From positions 248,001-312,000 of the forward strand of contig NC_014370.1 of the NCBI RefSeq assembly GCF_000144405.1: 64,000 bases of DNA, given 5' to 3'. The translations under genes and the position numbers were made by a program. This document shows positions 19,737-27,886 of this stretch, one piece after another. The notes below the pieces were generated by a model. The model did not search any database and had not been told where the DNA came from. It was given only the letters and a program-made list of their open reading frames with translations. Numbering within the stretch: the first letter of the stretch is position 1; every line of letters starts with the position of its first letter. The stretch is from Prevotella melaninogenica ATCC 25845 (GTDB lineage Bacteria; Bacteroidota; Bacteroidia; Bacteroidales; Bacteroidaceae).

Positions 19737-19910
19737 GGTGTATAAATATCTCGCTCTTGGTAGGGAATCATTATCTCTTGTTATGGGAAGAGCCTTTTGT
19801 TATAGAGGGTAGTGTCAGTGGTTAGGTATAATCAGACATAAAAAATGGTTGTAGAGATTAATAAAAGTGTTGTTTCTGCGTTATATATCATATGTCTATT
19901 CATTGTAAGA

Positions 19911-20831
19911 ATGAGATTCGATAAATTAAAGAAGCAGTTAGAACTCTTGATTCTATTGTCTGATGGACGCAATTATACGGTTGAAGAGCTGTGTGGGCGG
20001 ATGAACTTGTCGCGTAGGAATTTCTATTACCTACTCGACTTCATCAAGCATGCAGGTTTTATCGTATTTAAGAATCAGGGCTATTATCATATTGATCGTC
20101 GCTCTCCTTTCTTCACACAGCTGTTACAGACGATTCAGTTTACAGATAAGGATGTGAAGACGATACATAGTGTACTGACAATGGCAGGTAATGATAGTGA
20201 GATGGTGAACCAGCTAAGGCAGAAGTTGGAAAGTTCTTATAACTTCTCTGTGTCTGCAGAGTCACCCATTCGTCGCCAAATGGAGAGTAACCTGAAACTG
20301 CTACGCAAGGCCATGGCAGAGAAGAAGACGGTACGTTTAATTGGTTATTCAAGTCCACATAGTCACTCTGTTAAGGATCGTCTTGTAGAGCCTTTCCTTT
20401 TGTTGCATAATAATGAGGATGTACGCTGTCATGAATTGGTGTCAAAACAAAATAAGACATTTAAGATTTCTCGCATGACGAGTGTGGAGATACTGGATAC
20501 ATCGTGGTTACATGAAGACAAGCATAGGCAGGTGTTTACGGATATCTTTATGTTTAGTAGTGAGGAACGATATCGTGTGAAGTTACGTTTAGGACAGTTA
20601 TCCCACAATCTCTTTAAGGAAGAATATCCACAAGGGGCGCATTATATTACTCCGAATGCGGATGGCTCGTGGCTTTTAGATATAGAAGTATGCGATTATC
20701 GTGGTTTAGGTCGTTTCGTTCTCGGACTCTTTAAAGATATAGAAATCATAGAGGGTGATGGTTTTAAGGCATATCTGAGAGCAGAAATAGAAAGTCTTAT
20801 TGATTCGTCAAACCAACTATTGCAGAAGTAG
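19911..20831 (+). CDS. WYL-domain transcriptional regulator
   Basis: 306 residues from ATG 19911. The N-terminal winged helix (about 1-55: LKKQLELLILLSDGRNYTVEELCGRMNLSRRNFYYLL) is of the DeoR/HTH-11 type that accompanies WYL domains. The middle (about 130-205, LIGYSSPHSHSVKDRLVEPFLLL...) is a WYL-like ligand-sensing domain and the C-terminus resembles the WCX extension. The frame is open 22 codons further to an ATG at 19845, but those residues are hydrophobic and not part of the fold. The target and ligand are unknown. An R4 element lies about 175 bases upstream. Confidence 0.85.
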   Translation: MRFDKLKKQLELLILLSDGRNYTVEELCGRMNLSRRNFYYLLDFIKHAGFIVFKNQGYYHIDRRSPFFTQLLQTIQFTDKDVKTIHSVLTMAGNDSEMVNQLRQKLESSYNFSVSAESPIRRQMESNLKLLRKAMAEKKTVRLIGYSSPHSHSVKDRLVEPFLLLHNNEDVRCHELVSKQNKTFKISRMTSVEILDTSWLHEDKHRQVFTDIFMFSSEERYRVKLRLGQLSHNLFKEEYPQGAHYITPNADGSWLLDIEVCDYRGLGRFVLGLFKDIEIIEGDGFKAYLRAEIESLIDSSNQLLQK

Positions 20832-20962
20832 GAAGTTCATTCTTTGTTCTATTATTCATTGCAAACTATCATTATTTATCATTAACCTTCCATTAATAGA
20901 AATATGTTCTCTTTTAGTTAGAGATAATGCGAGAGGTTTGGGAGGTTTTAAAATTCAGGACA

Positions 20963-22204
20963 ATGTTTACACGTAAGATTTTATTCGTTTTATTGTTTTT
21001 TATCACATTCAACGCTTATGCACAGCAAGAACGTTGGGTAGGTACATGGGCTTGTGCGCCACAGACAGTTGATAAGGGTTTTATGCCTTATAATAACCAA
21101 ATGACGAATCGCTCCGTACGACAGGTCGTGAAGGTGAGTATCGGTGGCCCTGTTATTCGTTTGCAGTTGAGTAATGAACTGTCTTCGGAGCCTGTTGAGA
21201 TTGCCAGCGTTTATATTGCAAAGGCTGGAGAGGGGGCAGAGATACAGAAGAATTCAGCTAAGTATCTCCGTTTTAATAATAAACGTCGGGTAACGATACC
21301 TGCTGGTAAGGCTGCATTTTCAGATGCGTTGAAATTCGATTTACAACCATTGGAACGTTTGTCAATTACGATTAACTATCTTAAAGCACCAAAAGAACCT
21401 ACTGTTCACATGGGTTCGCGTACTACATCTTATATATTACGTGGTGTGACAAATGCTAATACTGATTTCTCAACAGCTTTCAAAGAGGACCATTGGTTTA
21501 ATATTTCTGCTATTGATGTTCTTGATGCCTCTGCTTCCAGTGTGGCTATCCTTGGTAATAGTATTACCGATGGAAAGGGTTGTGTGACAAATGCACAAGA
21601 CCGCTGGCCTGATTTTATGTCTGCCGTACTGAATGGAGAACATGAGTCGAAGAGTCCGAAAACGGGTGTGTTGAATCTTGGTATTGGAGATAATCGTATC
21701 CTCTCTGTGGGTTTAGGACAGCCAGGAAAGGAACGTTTCGATCGTGATATCTTGGGACAAAGAGGACTTCGTGCAGTAATCATTTTCGAGGCTATTAATG
21801 ATATCGGTACGTCAACCAATCCAGAAAAAACTGCTCGCCAGTTGATAGAAGCCTATCAAGTGATGATTAAGAAGGCTCGCCAGCGTGGCTTGAAGGTCTA
21901 TATGGGGACAATAACTCCTTTTAATGGCTGCAAAGGTTACTTTACAGAGGCACGTGATGCAGCACGTAAGACGGTAAACGAATGGATAAGAACAAACCAT
22001 GAAATCGACGGTTTCATCGACTTTGATACGCTCATGCGTGATCCGTCATCACCCGACAGACTACGCAAAGACTGCCAGATTGGCGACTGGTTGCACCCTA
22101 ACCCTAAAGGGTATAAGATGATGGGAGAATATGCTGCCGAGAGACTCGAAGAGATGAATGTACCAACTCCCTCCAGTCAACGACCATTGACAGAAAGGAA
22201 GTAA
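20963..22204 (+). CDS. Secreted SGNH/GDSL-family hydrolase
   Basis: 413 residues. The signal peptide is MFTRKILFVLLFFITFNAYAQ; an in-frame ATG at 20927 would place 12 extra residues before it, so 20963 is chosen, with AGGA eight bases upstream of the ATG. A beta-sandwich-like N-terminal region (to about 190) precedes the SGNH fold. Block I is ILGNSITDG (Ser200) and block V DWLHPNPKG supplies Asp375 and His378. Such two-domain enzymes act as carbohydrate esterases or lipases; the substrate is unknown. It could act with the nearby SusC/SusD pair, but that is inference. Confidence 0.87.
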   Translation: MFTRKILFVLLFFITFNAYAQQERWVGTWACAPQTVDKGFMPYNNQMTNRSVRQVVKVSIGGPVIRLQLSNELSSEPVEIASVYIAKAGEGAEIQKNSAKYLRFNNKRRVTIPAGKAAFSDALKFDLQPLERLSITINYLKAPKEPTVHMGSRTTSYILRGVTNANTDFSTAFKEDHWFNISAIDVLDASASSVAILGNSITDGKGCVTNAQDRWPDFMSAVLNGEHESKSPKTGVLNLGIGDNRILSVGLGQPGKERFDRDILGQRGLRAVIIFEAINDIGTSTNPEKTARQLIEAYQVMIKKARQRGLKVYMGTITPFNGCKGYFTEARDAARKTVNEWIRTNHEIDGFIDFDTLMRDPSSPDRLRKDCQIGDWLHPNPKGYKMMGEYAAERLEEMNVPTPSSQRPLTERK

Positions 22205-22230
22205 TTTCTTCCCCGCTTATCGTCTACGAT

Positions 22231-22283
22231 AATGTCTATCATTCTTATTGAAAGTGAAGTACCACTTTAGAATGATAGACATT
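22231..22283. repeat. Perfect 15-bp inverted repeat with inner stem
   Basis: AATGTCTATCATTCT (22231-22245) and its exact complement (22269-22283) enclose AAAGTG/CACTTT, making a long hairpin 27 bp after the SGNH gene. There is no T-run on the plus strand. It may be a 3' end structure or a terminator for the facing gene. Confidence 0.65.
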
Positions 22284-22310
22284 CTCTGTTTATGGGAAAG
22301 CAATAACTCC

Positions 22311-22427
22311 AAATAAAGTTTCCTGTCATATCTGTCATTCATCAGAGCCATCTAAGTTGTTAATTTACAGTGGACTTACACGAAGTGTTAGATATAACAG
22401 CAAAAGAAAATAAAACTATTTTTGTAA
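22311..22427 (+). mobile_element. R4 element, copy B (MITE-like)
   Basis: Aligns end to end with copy A at 19621-19736: TTTCCTGTCAT...TCTGTCAT at the left and ATAACAGCAAAAGAAAATAAA at the right. It is the most diverged of the three copies. It marks the left edge of the 22.5-24.3 kb accessory block. Confidence 0.75.
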
Positions 22428-22529
22428 TATTATGTACTATATTCTGACCATAATAGATGCTATCACTTCCTAATTTAGAAAAGTCTACTGCTTCGTATAT
22501 TACAAGGTGAAAGCAGTATCTGATCATTA

Positions 22530-23336
22530 TTACTCATCGTTAGTTGTATCGTCTTCTTCCCAATGTACCATGTCATAAGGATAATATGGATTATCCTTTA
22601 GGTCGGAATCATCTATCTGCAGTATCTTTGCTACGGCTGCGACCTCCCAAGCCCAGTAACCACGATAACTGCTTGTTTTCAAATGATTATTATACCAAGG
22701 GGCATCCTTATTCAAGTTATACCATTTCCCGATGTAATCTATCAAAGCTTTCTTCGCTGCTTGCGCATCAGACAACTGTGTTAATTTGAAAAGCCCTTTA
22801 TACAATTTAGGGAAGGCAAGCTTGTTTGCATGCGTTTGTTTCTCATCTTCGCCCATTCGAGAGTTCAGCATAAACCAGAGTAAAAGGTCTGGAGTCCAAT
22901 CAGCTGGCTCTGCCTGATTATCTACCCGTTCCACATAATCAATAAGCTGCTGAAACTCTGCACAGGAAACATTTAGTAGAATACCTAACGAAACTCGTTT
23001 CAGGATTTCAAAATATATTGGGTCTTCAATAGCAAGACCCGTTATAAAATACTCCAAAGAATTTGAATATATTCGTTTTAATTCCGTCATATTCGCATCC
23101 ATAGAATACCTTATTTCTATTTCAGAGATGTACTGTTCCCCTAATGACCAATGTAAGTATACGGTATCTAACCTTTTGTTGGTATTCGCTTCCAATATTA
23201 ATCTCTCGGTTTCACCTTTATTTTTCGCGATTTCTATCAACATCTTGCTAAAGAATTTCCTATTCTTTATTTTATCCCTAATAGCTTTATCTTGCTTCTG
23301 TTTAGCATGGCTAAAGAAATAATCAAATATACCCAT
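22530..23336 (-). CDS. PoNi-like immunity protein (DUF1910/DUF1911)
   Basis: 268 residues, all helical in appearance, no signal peptide. The N-terminal half contains IRYSMDANMTELKRIYSNSLEY (about 93-115), which fits DUF1910. The C-terminal half contains the DUF1911 pattern YRGYWAWEVAAVAKIL (about 225-240) followed by DNPYYPYDMVHW. In characterised systems, proteins with these two domains (PoNi) neutralise PoNe DNase effectors of type VI and related secretion systems. No PoNe nuclease is visible in the window, so this looks like an orphan immunity gene. It is downstream of, and probably co-transcribed with, the secreted protein gene at 23374-24096. The gene is A/T-richer than its neighbours, consistent with transfer. 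Confidence 0.78.
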   Translation of the reverse strand: MGIFDYFFSHAKQKQDKAIRDKIKNRKFFSKMLIEIAKNKGETERLILEANTNKRLDTVYLHWSLGEQYISEIEIRYSMDANMTELKRIYSNSLEYFITGLAIEDPIYFEILKRVSLGILLNVSCAEFQQLIDYVERVDNQAEPADWTPDLLLWFMLNSRMGEDEKQTHANKLAFPKLYKGLFKLTQLSDAQAAKKALIDYIGKWYNLNKDAPWYNNHLKTSSYRGYWAWEVAAVAKILQIDDSDLKDNPYYPYDMVHWEEDDTTNDE

Positions 23337-23373
23337 AACTTATTCTTTTATTAGGAAATACAACCCAATAACA

Positions 23374-24096
23374 TTATTGCTGCATTGGTATTGACGAGGA
23401 ACTCTTAGAGTCGTGATATAATTCCTCTATGCTCTTCCAATCAGTAGGACAATCATCCCGAATTGTTTCAACAGCCTTTTGGATATATAATGTCTCTCCA
23501 TTAATCCCGTCAATAAGATAAATGTCATTCCTATTATCTTTCCAATGAGCACAGACTATATAAATCGGCCGCTTAATATACGTTCGTTCTTCATAACGTC
23601 TTACACTAAACACTTCCTTCTTATCCATGAGATTAATACCATATTGGTGCAACATTTTTACTTTTAATGAATCTATACTAAACTTATAAGGCAAATCATA
23701 ATCTACACATTTTACTTCATGTCCATGACCATCGAATTGATATCCTTTACCTACTGGCATTTGGTAAAGATATGCCCAATATGCCGTTATATTTCCCACT
23801 GTGTTATACAGATAGATATATTCGTATGGAGAGTCTCTATATGTATGAGACTCCCGAAAGCCAGCAAAGGAGTTTTTTTCGTATTCATCTCTTAATTCTA
23901 TAAGCTCACCCAACTTTCCTTCTTTGCGTATACGATAAGCTGTAGGACTTTTTCTTGCTAACCTCTTATACTCCTCAATATCAAATCGCTTATATCTTAA
24001 AGAATCCTTGTCACTATTATTACCTAAATTATCTTGCCCAACACATGTTGTCGCAAACAATAATAACCATAGAATTACCGATAACTTACTCATCAT
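23374..24096 (-). CDS. Secreted protein of unknown function paired with the PoNi-like gene
   Basis: 240 residues, not recognised. A signal peptide is clear (MMSKLSVILWLLLFATTCVGQ). The mature protein is polar and tyrosine-rich. The C-terminal part, IYIVCAHWKDNRNDIYLID followed by INGETLY, recalls a PepSY-type beta-hairpin (value plus GETL), but this is weak. It lies 37 bases upstream of the PoNi-like gene on the same strand. It has no visible nuclease motif and does not resemble a PoNe domain. Composition is A/T-rich like its partner. Confidence 0.7.
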   Translation of the reverse strand: MMSKLSVILWLLLFATTCVGQDNLGNNSDKDSLRYKRFDIEEYKRLARKSPTAYRIRKEGKLGELIELRDEYEKNSFAGFRESHTYRDSPYEYIYLYNTVGNITAYWAYLYQMPVGKGYQFDGHGHEVKCVDYDLPYKFSIDSLKVKMLHQYGINLMDKKEVFSVRRYEERTYIKRPIYIVCAHWKDNRNDIYLIDGINGETLYIQKAVETIRDDCPTDWKSIEELYHDSKSSSSIPMQQ

Positions 24097-24212
24097 TAAA
24101 TATTCTTCTTTTTAATTATGATTCGTGATAAGCCACATACACACTTACATTATTGCGATTATAGATTTCTACTCTGCATGGGAATAATACCTATCTAAAG
24201 AATAAGAAAGGC

Positions 24213-24314
24213 TTACTCTGCAGTCAGCTCGAGGACTCTACTTGAACCCTCGTTGGCTGAGAGGACCATCAAACCTACCTTCATCAAATAGTCACCTGTG
24301 TACCTTTGTCCATT
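24213..24314 (-). pseudogene. Remnant of a glycoside hydrolase C-terminus (GH36 alpha-galactosidase-like)
   Basis: A 33-codon stretch ending in TAA reads NGQRYTGDYLMKVGLMVL, then SANEGSSRVLELTAE. The pattern Y-(S/T)-G-D-x-L-M-x-x-G-L ... S-R-V-L-E-L matches what I recall of the C-terminal beta-domain end of GH36 alpha-galactosidases. The open frame has no start codon and begins five bases after the stop codon of the neighbouring TPR regulator. It looks like the last piece of a gene lost by deletion. Confidence 0.5.
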
Positions 24315-24319
24315 ACAAG

Positions 24320-25549
24320 TTAATGATGAAGTTGTGTTAAGTATAAGGCTGATTTATCCTCTGCTGCAAGTTCTATATCTGCTTTAGAAAGTTCTTCTTG
24401 TGACTTTTCCATCTTCTTTTTCAATCTACTTTTAATCGATCTAATGGCTTGTGACGTACAACAGAAGGCGTCAGCTTTCTGCTCGTCGGTCATCCTGTTG
24501 TGTTCCATTATATAGTAGAATGTCTCCTTAGGAGTGAACGCATAGCGGGGATTATTGAGGATATAGGCAAGGTCGTAATCGAAGTTAGGCATAATAGCGT
24601 TGAGAGCCTGCTGTTCACGTTTACCCATCTGTGAGATATTTCCACCTTTTAGAATGGTATAGAGCGCGTCTATTCCCAACTTAGTTTGTTCGATGGAATC
24701 GGCTGTTTTTGAATCTCCGTTGTGTATAGGAGTTTTCTGTTTCAACTGTTCTAACTCATTGATTTTACTGTCAACTTCAGCCTTCATCTCATCTATCGTT
24801 GCATCTTTTCGTCGGAGCAACTGCTGAATATTCTGCTCTGTCATCTCTTGTTGTCTGCGATAGGTATGTAGCTGTTGGCGCATACGACGGCGGAACCATA
24901 CTACGATACCAGATGTAAGGAGTATCAAGACGATAACAAGATAAGCTATATAGAGTTGAAGTTGCAAGGCTTTACGTTGTGCGATAGCCACTTCATAACG
25001 GTCTTGTATCTGTATAATCTCAATATCTTTCTCCGGTGAAACCGATAAAATTTGATGTTTTTCAATGCGTGTTCTTAGTTGATTAATACTCTGCTCTTGG
25101 TCTTTACGAATACGAGGCTTGAAGGATTCAGCCTTCTTTACGTACAACAGGGCAGAGTCACGTTGTCCGATTTGGTTGAAAACAGAGGCTTTACCGAGGT
25201 AAATATCCGTCAACCTGTGACTCTTCTTACTATCATTTGCATAGCGAGCAGTATGGTCGAAGTAGTCAAGTGCCAATTTATAAGCACCATTTTGGGCATT
25301 CAATAGAGCAATACGATAGTATGTAGCAAACTTCAAAGAGTCTTCCGTTACGTTGAAAAGGTGCTTTTCTGCCGATTTTAGCTGATACATCGCATTCCTT
25401 GTGTCATGTTTAGCCATGAAGAAAGCAGCACTATCGAGCCTCATCCGAGTGATTCCTTCGTCTGTTGCAGGATAGTTAGGCAGTTTTCTTTGGCTGCATG
25501 AAAGCAAAGTCAAAAGAGTAATCAGTAATAAAATCGGTCTTTTCTTCAT
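24320..25549 (-). CDS. Membrane-bound TPR regulator with cytoplasmic DNA-binding domain
   Basis: 409 residues from ATG 25549. A lipoprotein-like signal ends at Cys18 (LTLLSCSQ). Then come TPR-like helices (about 30-165), one transmembrane helix (198-219, LQLYIAYLVIVLILLTSGIVV), a coiled coil (about 225-285), and a C-terminal helical region with a probable HTH (AFTPKETFYYIMEHNRMTDEQ... to about 385). This architecture is common in Bacteroidota regulators that sense a periplasmic signal. The reading frame is open 35 codons further upstream, but that would cross the promoter. The target is unknown. Confidence 0.75.
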   Translation of the reverse strand: MKKRPILLLITLLTLLSCSQRKLPNYPATDEGITRMRLDSAAFFMAKHDTRNAMYQLKSAEKHLFNVTEDSLKFATYYRIALLNAQNGAYKLALDYFDHTARYANDSKKSHRLTDIYLGKASVFNQIGQRDSALLYVKKAESFKPRIRKDQEQSINQLRTRIEKHQILSVSPEKDIEIIQIQDRYEVAIAQRKALQLQLYIAYLVIVLILLTSGIVVWFRRRMRQQLHTYRRQQEMTEQNIQQLLRRKDATIDEMKAEVDSKINELEQLKQKTPIHNGDSKTADSIEQTKLGIDALYTILKGGNISQMGKREQQALNAIMPNFDYDLAYILNNPRYAFTPKETFYYIMEHNRMTDEQKADAFCCTSQAIRSIKSRLKKKMEKSQEELSKADIELAAEDKSALYLTQLHH

Positions 25550-25554
25550 ATTTG

Positions 25555-25586
25555 CAAAGATACACATTCTACTGCGTATTGCCAAA
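25555..25586 (-). promoter_or_regulatory. Promoter of the TPR regulator, apparently leaderless
   Basis: On the minus strand TTTG (25586-25583), a 20-bp spacer and TATCTTTG (25562-25555) form a perfect promoter. Only five bases separate the -7 box from the ATG at 25549, so transcription should begin at or within a few bases of the start codon. Confidence 0.72.
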
Positions 25587-25753
25587 TTAGGGTGAGAGGA
25601 AAGGGGATGAAAAGCTATCTTAAGGCTCGGTAAAGTGCGAAAACGAGGGAACATTTAGATGCTTTATTGTGTCAAAGGATTAGTCTGTTTATGTGTAAGT
25701 TGTTGACAATCAGATGCTGTTTTGCAGTTTCTGTGTCAACACTAAAGTGGCTA

Positions 25754-25784
25754 TTGCATTACATTATATTCTTCTTTACCTTTG
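25754..25784 (+). promoter_or_regulatory. Promoter of the TonB C-terminal-domain gene cluster
   Basis: TTG at 25754-25756, a 20-bp spacer and TACCTTTG at 25777-25784. The leader to the first gene is about 190 nt and holds the hairpin at 25825-25868. Confidence 0.72.
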
Positions 25785-25824
25785 CATCGACAATAAGTTC
25801 CAATATATGTCATTTGCATTTCAT

Positions 25825-25873
25825 AAACCTGCGGCGACGTGATTGCGTTTAAGCGTTGGCGCAGGTTTTAATT
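25825..25873 (+). promoter_or_regulatory. Leader hairpin with U-rich tail, possible attenuator
   Basis: AAACCTGCG (25825-25833) pairs with CGCAGGTTT (25860-25868), with partly paired GCG/CGT bases inside, followed by TAATTT. It lies between the promoter at 25754 and the ATG at 25980. Confidence 0.55.
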
Positions 25874-25979
25874 TAAGAATGTTCACAAGACTCTTCAAAG
25901 TGAGGAGTTTGTTTATAATAATCTCTCGAAAGGATGCGTTTAGTAGCCATAAAGGAGAATAAAATGAAAGGTTTATAAG

Positions 25980-26441
25980 ATGAAACGAATATTGTTTGCA
26001 ATGTCACTTAGTATCTGTATGGCAGGAACTATTAATGCTCAACAGGAAAAGATGTCGATGAAACCTTATGAAAATGAGGTTCGGAAAGATACAATCGATA
26101 CCTTAGGAGTGAAAAAAGAAATGCCCGAGAAGATTATCTGTTGTATTCCTCCAATACCATCTTTCCCAGGTAATATCCAACAATTCCTTCGTGCTCACCT
26201 TGTATGGCCAGCCGGTCGTAAGAACAAAAAAGTTGAAGGAAAGGTGATTGTTCAGTTTTATATAGAACGTGACGGCACTTGTTCTCAGTTCAAGATACTT
26301 CGTTCGTTGAGTCCTGCTTTTGATACAGAGGCGTTAAGGGTATTGAAGTTAATGCCGAAGTGGAATGTGGATTCAACGGCTAAGGGTGGGACTTGGTTTG
26401 TTTTGCCTGTTAGATTTAAGAAGCAAAAAAGTCAACTTTAA
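25980..26441 (+). CDS. Small exported protein with TonB C-terminal domain (first of three)
   Basis: 153 residues. A signal peptide (about 1-20, ending INAQ) is followed by a short linker and a TonB_C-like domain (about 70-150): VEGKVIVQFYIERDGTCSQF, then DTEALRVLKLMPKWN and LPVRFKKQ. TonB carries energy from the inner-membrane ExbBD complex to outer-membrane receptors through this domain. Here the usual N-terminal anchor and proline-rich spacer are missing, so it is a periplasmic stand-alone domain and may not act as a real TonB. It is followed 12 bases later by a paralogue. Confidence 0.8.
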   Translation: MKRILFAMSLSICMAGTINAQQEKMSMKPYENEVRKDTIDTLGVKKEMPEKIICCIPPIPSFPGNIQQFLRAHLVWPAGRKNKKVEGKVIVQFYIERDGTCSQFKILRSLSPAFDTEALRVLKLMPKWNVDSTAKGGTWFVLPVRFKKQKSQL

Positions 26442-26453
26442 AAGTATATTGTC

Positions 26454-26936
26454 ATGATAAAGAAATTGTTGTTAGTCCTATTAGTAAGTTTGTTTGCTGT
26501 TGGTAATGTCAATGCGCAGAAGCCGAAAATGTCGATGAAACCGAAGAAAAAGGAATGTTTTGAACGTCCTTGTTGTGGAGAACCAAGTACTTCGCCTGTT
26601 TGCGATACATTGAATGTGGATACCTTAGGTGCAAAGATGTTCGAAACTGTCGAGGGATTAAAACCTTCGTTCCCTGGTGATATCTTAGAATTTATAGCGG
26701 CACATCTTCAGTATCCTCCTGAATTGGCAGAAAACACAATCTCGGGAAGAGTCGTAATAAAGTTCTTTGTGACCCCTTCAGGTTGTTGCTGCCTGTTTAG
26801 GGTTATGCGTTCTGTAGACCCATACCTTGACCGAGAGGCACTCAGAGTACTCAAACTTATGCCTGCATGGAAGTGGGAAAGACGACCGAAGCAAGGAGTT
26901 TGGCAACTTGTACCTGTCACCTTCAGATTATTATAA
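26454..26936 (+). CDS. Small exported protein with TonB C-terminal domain (second of three)
   Basis: 160 residues, a paralogue of the preceding gene. The signal peptide ends near NVNAQ. The linker is cysteine-rich (CFERPCCGE). The TonB_C-like domain contains PSFPGDILEFIAAHLQYPP, ISGRVVIKFFVTPSGCCC and DREALRVLKLMPAWKW. The FPGD motif is intact, unlike in the third copy. It is probably co-transcribed with the first gene. Its function as an energy transducer is uncertain because no membrane anchor beyond the signal peptide is present. Confidence 0.8.
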   Translation: MIKKLLLVLLVSLFAVGNVNAQKPKMSMKPKKKECFERPCCGEPSTSPVCDTLNVDTLGAKMFETVEGLKPSFPGDILEFIAAHLQYPPELAENTISGRVVIKFFVTPSGCCCLFRVMRSVDPYLDREALRVLKLMPAWKWERRPKQGVWQLVPVTFRLL

Positions 26937-27002
26937 GCCCAAATTGCTCGTGTTGTTATCACCTTTTGTAAGCCGTTTTATCGTTATCAATATCGCTATT
27001 AA

Positions 27003-27074
27003 CCCTTAGCACATTTGGTGTTGACCCTTAACACATTTCGTGTTGATGCTTAGCACCACATGTGCGCAGCATCA
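27003..27074. repeat. R1 repeat: tandem AGCAC/GTGTT palindromes
   Basis: Units TTAGCACATTTGGTGTTG, TTAACACATTTCGTGTTG and TTAGCACCACATGTGCGC are spaced by CCC/ATGC linkers. It lies between the second and third TonB-domain genes. Confidence 0.8.
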
Positions 27075-27214
27075 ATAGATTGGTTAAAACATGCAATGAG
27101 GATATGAAAGTTATTGTTATAGAAGATAGTAAAGGCGCTAATGAATCACTAAAATAGAGCGTATTCATCGGTGTTTATTTACTTATATAGAAGAAAATGA
27201 ATCTTTAAACGTAT

Positions 27215-27673
27215 ATGATTAGGATGAAGAAGTTTCTGATTATATTCTTTTTAAACTTGATGACGGTAGGTAGTATTCATGCTACGAATAGTAGCCAGAT
27301 GAAATTCCAACAGGAGAATAGGTCTAATATGAAGGCTATTACCTTACCAGAAAATTCTAAAAAAGCTCGGCATGACACCGTGTTTGTCCTAAAAGAATTC
27401 CCATTCTTTCCATGAGATTTTAATGAGTTCATCTTTTCCAACTTTCATTATCCACCTTCTTTACAGGAAAATTGTATACAGGGGAGGGTGGTAGTAAAGT
27501 TCTGTATTAACCCCAAAGGAAAGTGTGATCATTTTTCTATTGTGCGTTCTGTAGACCCATTGATTGACAAGGAAGTTCTACGTGTTTTAAAGTTAATGCC
27601 AAAATGGAAATGGAGGGATCGAACGAAGAAATGTTTGTGGATGGTAAAGGCTGTAGAATTTCAGTTGAGATAA
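27215..27673 (+). pseudogene. Third TonB C-terminal-domain gene, broken by one in-frame TGA
   Basis: 153 codons in one frame, interrupted only by TGA at 27413-27415. Upstream is a signal peptide (MKKFLIIFFLNLMTVGSIHA, starting at ATG 27224, or at 27215). Downstream the domain continues, for example IQGRVVVKFCINPKGKC and DKEVLRVLKLMPKWKW. In the second paralogue this position is the Gly of FPGD, coded GGT or GGA, so a single G-to-T change in a GGA codon explains the stop. There is no other lesion, so the inactivation looks recent. An ATG at 27488 could restart the C-terminal part, but without a signal peptide. Confidence 0.8.
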
Positions 27674-27886
27674 GAATGAATAATAGTTTAATAGGCAGTC
27701 TTGTTTTTTTGATATAGATAATTTTGTGAGGAGATAAAGCCACGTTGTAGGAGATAATACCGATGAAATCGGCATAATTTATAATCTACTGTTAAGTGGG
27801 ATTATGCTTTTAAGTAATACAGTGTAGGTTTGGATAAAACAATACTTAAGATTCTGTCGGTCTCTACCTTAAAATTCCAATGGCTT
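27674..27886. other. Intergenic region before gpmI, nothing clear
   Basis: A/T-rich. It contains a short palindrome (CCGATGAAATCGG near 27762) and no recognisable gene. Confidence 0.35.

Noticed and set aside
22311..24314. A prophage or integrative element in the accessory block
   Set aside because: No integrase, phage gene, tRNA attachment site or conjugation gene is visible. Only the repeats and the composition mark it as accessory.
25667..25852. A short open frame (61 codons) between the TPR regulator and the TonB-domain genes
   Set aside because: It overlaps the promoter at 25754-25784 and the leader hairpin, has no family resemblance, and the region is explained by regulation.
27413..27415. 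TGA read as glycine in the third TonB-domain gene
   Set aside because: UGA-to-Gly recoding is not known in Bacteroidota, and many genes in the window end in TGA at their normal position. A nonsense mutation is the simple explanation.
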